A DNA stretch of 64,000 bases. It comes from Zelopaecilomyces penicillatus (Eukaryota; Ascomycota; Sordariomycetes; Hypocreales; Pseudodiploosporaceae). The notes under the pieces were generated by a model, which was not told where the DNA came from, searched no databases, and was given only the letters and a program-made list of their open reading frames with translations. The stretch lies in the NCBI GenBank assembly GCA_005765155.1, contig VCCP01000006.1:1438501-1502500 (forward strand). Direction: 5' to 3'. The first letter of the stretch is position 1. Each line of letters begins with the position of its first letter. The translations under genes and the position numbers were made by a program. Positions 59,801 through 64,000 of the stretch are shown here, in pieces.

Positions 59801-62485
59801 TTCATTTCAGCTTTGCGAAACGCTACCAATTTGAACAACCCGCAAGAGATGCAGGCTAAGAATATTGAGGCAGTCAAAGTTATTCTGGACCTGGCTCAAT
59901 CAGAAGGGAATGTTTTACAGGAATCATGGAAAGATGTTCTGCTGTGTATCAGCCAATTGGATAGATTACAGTTAATATCTGGGGGTGTCGATGAAAGCGC
60001 CATCCCTGATGTGTCCAAGGCACGATTCATCCCCCCACCGCGAACAGGCACCCCAGACTCACGATCTTCCACCCAGTCGAAGGCTCGAGCCCGACAGAGA
60101 GCTGGCACTGGCCCTCGGGGATTCTCTACTGAAATTGCACAGGAGAGTCGCTCTGACGAGATCGTCCGTGGTGTTGACCGCATTTTCTCCAATACTGCGA
60201 ACCTTTCTGGTGAAGCTATGGTCTACTTTGCCCGAGCTCTGACTGAGGTCAGTTGGGATGAGATCAAGGTCTCAGGTTCAAATGACTCTCCTCGTACATA
60301 CAGTCTGCAAAAGATTGTAGAGATCAGTTACTACAACATGAATCGTGTCAGATTCGAGTGGAGCAACATTTGGACTGTGCTCGGCGAGCACTTCAATCAG
60401 GTCGGATGTCACAACAACATGAATATTGTATTTTTCGCGTTGGACTCCCTCCGTCAACTCTCAATGAGGTTTATGGAAATTGAAGAATTAGCAGGCTTCA
60501 AGTTTCAAAAAGATTTTTTGAAACCATTTGAGCATGTTCTTTCCAATTCGCATAATATCACAGTCAAGGACATGGTGCTGCGATGCCTGATCCAAATGAT
60601 TCAAGCCAGAGGCGATAACATCCGCTCTGGGTGGCGCACTATGTTTGGCGTCTTCACAGTTGCTGCCCGAGAACCATATGAAAGCATTGTTAATCTGGCT
60701 TATGAGAATGTTAACCAGGTGTACAAAGACAAATTTGGTGTGGTAATCTCGCAAGGAGCGTTCACTGATTTGATTGTTTGTCTCACTGAGTTTTCAAAGA
60801 ACCTCAAATTCCAAAAGAAAAGTCTCGGTGCACTAGAGCTTTTGAAGTCAATCATTCCTACCATGTTGAAGACTCCCGAATGTCCTCTGTCACAGAGCCA
60901 CTTCCTGGCAAATACCACTGGCGAGAACGGAAGCAAAGCACTGGAGGCAGGCAAAAAAATACCATCCAAAACCTCCATTGAGGAGGGCTTTTGGTTCCCT
61001 GTTCTCTTCGCTTTTCATGACGTGCTGATGACAGGCGAGGATCTTGAGGTTCGATCAAATGCTCTTGAATATTTCTTCGCAGCACTTCTCAAATATGGTG
61101 GAGATTTCACTCCTGAATTCTGGGACATTCTGTGGAGGCAGCAGCTCTATCCTATTTTCATGGTGCTGCGATCTCGACCAGAAATGACAAATGTCCTCAA
61201 TCATGAGGAGCTGTCAGTCTGGCTGTCAACAACGATGATCCAGGCGCTGCGCAACATGATAACGCTATTCACACATTATTTCGACGCTCTCGAGTGTATG
61301 CTGGACAGGTTTCTTGAGCTTCTCGCTCTTTGTATCTGCCAAGAGAATGATACTATATCGCGTATTGGCAGCAACTGTCTACAGCAGCTAATACTGAAAA
61401 ACGTGACCAAGTTCGATGGGGAGCACTGGGCCAAGATAGTTGGTGCATTTTGTGAACTTTTCGAACGGACAACCGCATATCAGTTATTCACAGCTACTTC
61501 ATTGGATTCATCTGCGGCATTAACAATTGCGGCTAATGGCTTTGATTTCAACGGTGGTCTTGGCACTGTCTCTGCAGAGACGTCCGTCGTGGACGAGAAA
61601 TCATTGAAAATCAACGGTACAGACGACAATGGCACAATCTCTGATGCCGAGTCCATTAACCACCAAGCTGCGGATGAAGAAGCCCAGGCAAACGCCACGG
61701 CATCGGCTCAGCGCCTGGAAGAGTTCAAGCCATCTACGAACCTTCAGCAACAGCCTGTGGTTGTGACCGCTGCTCGCCGTCGTTTCTTCAACCGCATTAT
61801 TTCGCGCTGCGTCCTTCAACTGCTCATGATTGAGACGGTAAATGAGCTTTTCAGCAACGATACGGTCTATACCCATATTCCTTCCAATGAACTGCTGAGA
61901 CTCATGGCACTTCTCAAACGCTCGTTCCAGTTCGCCCGTCGCTTCAATGAGGATAAGGAATTACGGATGAAGCTATGGCGTGAGGGGTTCATGAAGCAGC
62001 CGCCAAACCTGCTCAAGCAGGAGAGTGGAGCTGCCGCTACATATGTGTCCATTCTCTTTAGAATGTTTACAGACAATGCTCCTGAGAGATTGAAGAGCCG
62101 CCCAGATATCGAAGCCGCACTGGTTCCCCTGTGCGAGGATATCGTCACTAGCTATTCGTTACTGGCGGAAGAAAGCCAGCACAGGAACATCATCGCATGG
62201 AGGCCTGTGGTCGTTGACGTATTGGAGGGTTATGCCACATTCCCCGACGATGCCTTCAAAAGCCACATTTCTACCTTCTATCCCTTGGCTGTCGAGTTGC
62301 TTCAGAAGGATCTCAGTGCTGATCTCCGTGGCGCGTTGCTCGTGGTACTTCGGAGAGTCGGCGAAGTTGGCTTGGGCATTGAGGGATTGACCAAGGTTGG
62401 AAATAAAAGGCGGGTAAGCACAGTGAGTGTTGGGCTAGAGGATGCGACAGCCGGAGCTGAAGCAGCGGCGCGTAAGATGCTGTAG
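56895..62485 (+). CDS. SEC7: Sec7 ARF guanine-nucleotide exchange factor (BIG family)
   Basis: I read two exons, 56895-58157 and 58214-62485 (56-bp intron), giving 1844 residues. Sec7 activates ARF GTPases at the late Golgi and so drives vesicle formation. The DCB region is at the N-terminus (SSLKFVVSSLDAIATSKDAQR onward), and the HUS box follows (DAYLVFRSFCNLSTKVL, KLISLHLIHTLLNNN). The Sec7 catalytic domain is at about 628-815 with the exchange glutamate E726 in LPGEAQKIDR and FANADTAYVLAYSVILLNTDLH. HDS1 follows at ISYYNMNRVRFEWSNIWTVLGEHFN, with further HDS regions to the end. The start at 56895 is the first ATG of the frame after a stop at 56751; many fungal relatives have a longer N-terminus, so an upstream exon cannot be excluded. 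It converges on the Hsm3-like gene with 250 bp between stops. Confidence 0.95.
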
Positions 62486-62735
62486 GATGAACGACTCATG
62501 GCTGTAGGCACACCGTGGCATTGAGGTGGACGATTGAGATATTCGGTATGAACACATGGGACGGAACGATATTATTGTGACAGTTTCCCTTTTTTTTGTG
62601 ACGCTCATATCGACATACTGGCAGTTCCTCTCGGAATATCTTGTTCAAGAGGTCAAAAGCATGTGTACAAGTACTAGAAAAGCTTTGCGGTTGAGTGAAT
62701 TTTAATTACTATAAACTGGACGATTGTGTATTTGA
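62486..62735. other. short convergent 3' interval between SEC7 and HSM3-like genes
   Basis: Only 250 bp separate the stop codons, so the two transcripts probably overlap at their 3' ends. A run of eight T lies near 62591. No gene is present. Confidence 0.45.
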
Positions 62736-63975
62736 TCAATCCATAATCTCAGTGATATATGTCCTAAGCGATTCTGCCTCCTCTTCAACCGTCCGGTCAG
62801 GCAGTCCTCTCAAAGCAGCTTTTAGTTCCTCATCATCACGCCCAGCTACCTTTAACAGGTTCTTCATGGTTGTGTCCTCCTCTGACGAGCGTCGAGAAAC
62901 TCGCATGACACTGACCAGTGTTTCAAAAAAGTCGATGAAATTGAGATGCATGAGAATATCTGACTTGGACACCATAACCAGTGCGCCCCATTGCAGCAAC
63001 CCCTGACCAGCTATCTCAGCATCGGCACTTGGAAGGTCAAATAGGTCAGGGAAAGGAGTGCGGTTTACAGCTCGTATATCGAGAGTTGCAAGACGTGGGA
63101 GGAGGCGCAGGAGACGGCCCTGGGACAGGGAGGTTTGATGGCGCGGCCGGGCAGGCTGGTCAGGGGTTTCGGGAGTGCACAGTGTTCGGATAATAGTAGC
63201 AAAAGCACGATCTAGGAAAACAAGTTTCCAAAGACGGGCGTGACCTGGTAAGCGGCGTTTAACAACGTCAGTTGAGAAAAAGCTACCAGTTAGACTGGCA
63301 GCAGCGGATGGAACGCCATTCACTCCCTCGCCCGGAACCACTTCACAATCTGTCTCAAGTAAATCACCGAGAACCTTCCCAGCACGCTCGCCGACTCCGA
63401 CATCAGAGGTCTCAAGCCAGCGCCTCAAAAGCTCCTCGACGACATCTGGCAGGGTGCTCAAGAGGGCGGCATCGGCAGGCGTTTTGGCGGCCTTGTGGAT
63501 GATGGCCAGAGCGAGGAGGTTGGCGCCAGGTAGCGGGGACTGTAAGGCTGCAATGAGAGATGGAGGGTCCGCGATGGTGAGTGTGCGGGTGAAAGACAGT
63601 GGGGAGAGGAGCTTGATGGTGAGCGAGAGAAGAGGCGTGGGATCCTGGGTTGTGGACTTGAGGATCTGGGTGAGAGGAGGTAAAACGGTTGGAAGCAACG
63701 GCGGGATGTTAGTCTCTATGGGCGTTGTCTGTCAGTTACATGATGTTTGCCTTTGAGCTCAACCACTTCGATGGTTGCTTTTATATCCATGATGTTGCGA
63801 GTTACCCAAGACTGGAGAACTTACCTGTGAGTTGAAGTTCGATATCATCAAGCAGCTTTAGGTTAAAAGGCACAGCAGGGTCATCGACCAGCTCTTTTAA
63901 ATGAATTTCAAGCTCTGGAAGACCAGATATAGGAACATTGTCTGATGTATAACTGGGCACTACTCTTTCAGCCAT
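62736..63975 (-). CDS. HSM3: Hsm3/PSMD5-like proteasome base assembly chaperone
   Basis: I read two exons, 63975-63825 and 63715-62736 (109-bp intron, donor GTAAGT), giving 376 residues. Hsm3 (S5b/PSMD5 in animals) binds Rpt1 and helps assemble the 19S base; yeast hsm3 was first named for a mismatch-repair phenotype. The sequence is all-helical and leucine-rich, as expected for ARM/HEAT-type repeats: IPPLLPTVLPPLTQIL, PSLIAALQSPLPGANLLALAIIHKAAKTP, VVEELLRRWLETSDVGVGERAGKVLGDLLE and ARLWKLVFLDRAFATIIRTL. It is shorter than yeast Hsm3 (about 480 residues) and other relatives, and part of the middle may be missing or diverged. The ATG at 63975 is 25 bases from the window end, so an earlier start cannot be checked. 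Family assignment rests on general pattern. Confidence 0.65.
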
Positions 63976-64000
63976 GGCCTTGTTTTCTTTCTTCCAATAG
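63976..64000. other. leader of the HSM3-like gene, cut by window end
   Basis: Only 25 bases are available; they are too few to interpret. Confidence 0.3.

Overview
This window is nuclear DNA of a filamentous ascomycete (Pezizomycotina). Genes are widely spaced, most have zero to four short introns (51-251 bp) with GT...AG ends, and the gene families are typically fungal: eEF3, a Zn2Cys6/fungal_trans regulator, Yvc1-type TRP channel, Asp f 4-like secreted protein and Hsm3. Protein wording (Sec7, GYF, PDH E2) suggests Sordariomycetes, possibly Hypocreales; that placement is inference. I found 18 protein genes. I saw no tRNA, rRNA, CRISPR array, transposon or obvious pseudogene by eye.

Layout, left to right: pantothenate synthetase (+, 542-1708); PlsB/DHAPAT-like glycerophospholipid acyltransferase (-, 1900-4520); RNase P/MRP subunit Pop4 (+, 5051-5725); GYF-domain protein of the Smy2/Syh1/GIGYF family (+, 7608-12368); TPR protein Emw1/TTC27 (-, 12915-16016); amino-acid permease (+, 18874-20730); translation elongation factor 3 (-, 22243-25729); macrodomain protein (+, 28728-29443); vacuolar TRP channel Yvc1 (-, 29910-32413); AAA ATPase with DUF7025 (+, 35122-38397); Asp f 4-like secreted protein (+, 41879-42745); DUF1308 PIN-like protein (+, 45404-47065); a secreted protein made of two similar four-cysteine modules (+, 47805-48581); Zn2Cys6 regulator (-, 49021-51477) divergent from a monocarboxylate-type MFS transporter (+, 52515-53923); PDH E2/Lat1 (-, 54283-55728) divergent from Sec7 ARF-GEF (+, 56895-62485); and Hsm3/PSMD5-like proteasome chaperone (-, 62736-63975).

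Most of the window is housekeeping: coenzyme A supply and pyruvate dehydrogenase, lipid acylation, translation and RNA processing, Golgi traffic, proteasome assembly. There is no secondary-metabolite cluster. The most accessory-like part is roughly 32-54 kb, which holds long gene-free stretches, homopolymer tracts, two secreted proteins and the regulator/transporter pair. The observations most worth a second look are the duplicated four-cysteine module in the protein at 47805-48581, a nested hairpin inside the first intron of the eEF3 gene, a catalase-like C-terminus (RANL) on the acyltransferase, a perfect G-quadruplex motif at 33239-33256, and a CRE palindrome centred in a longer inverted repeat at 17532-17560.
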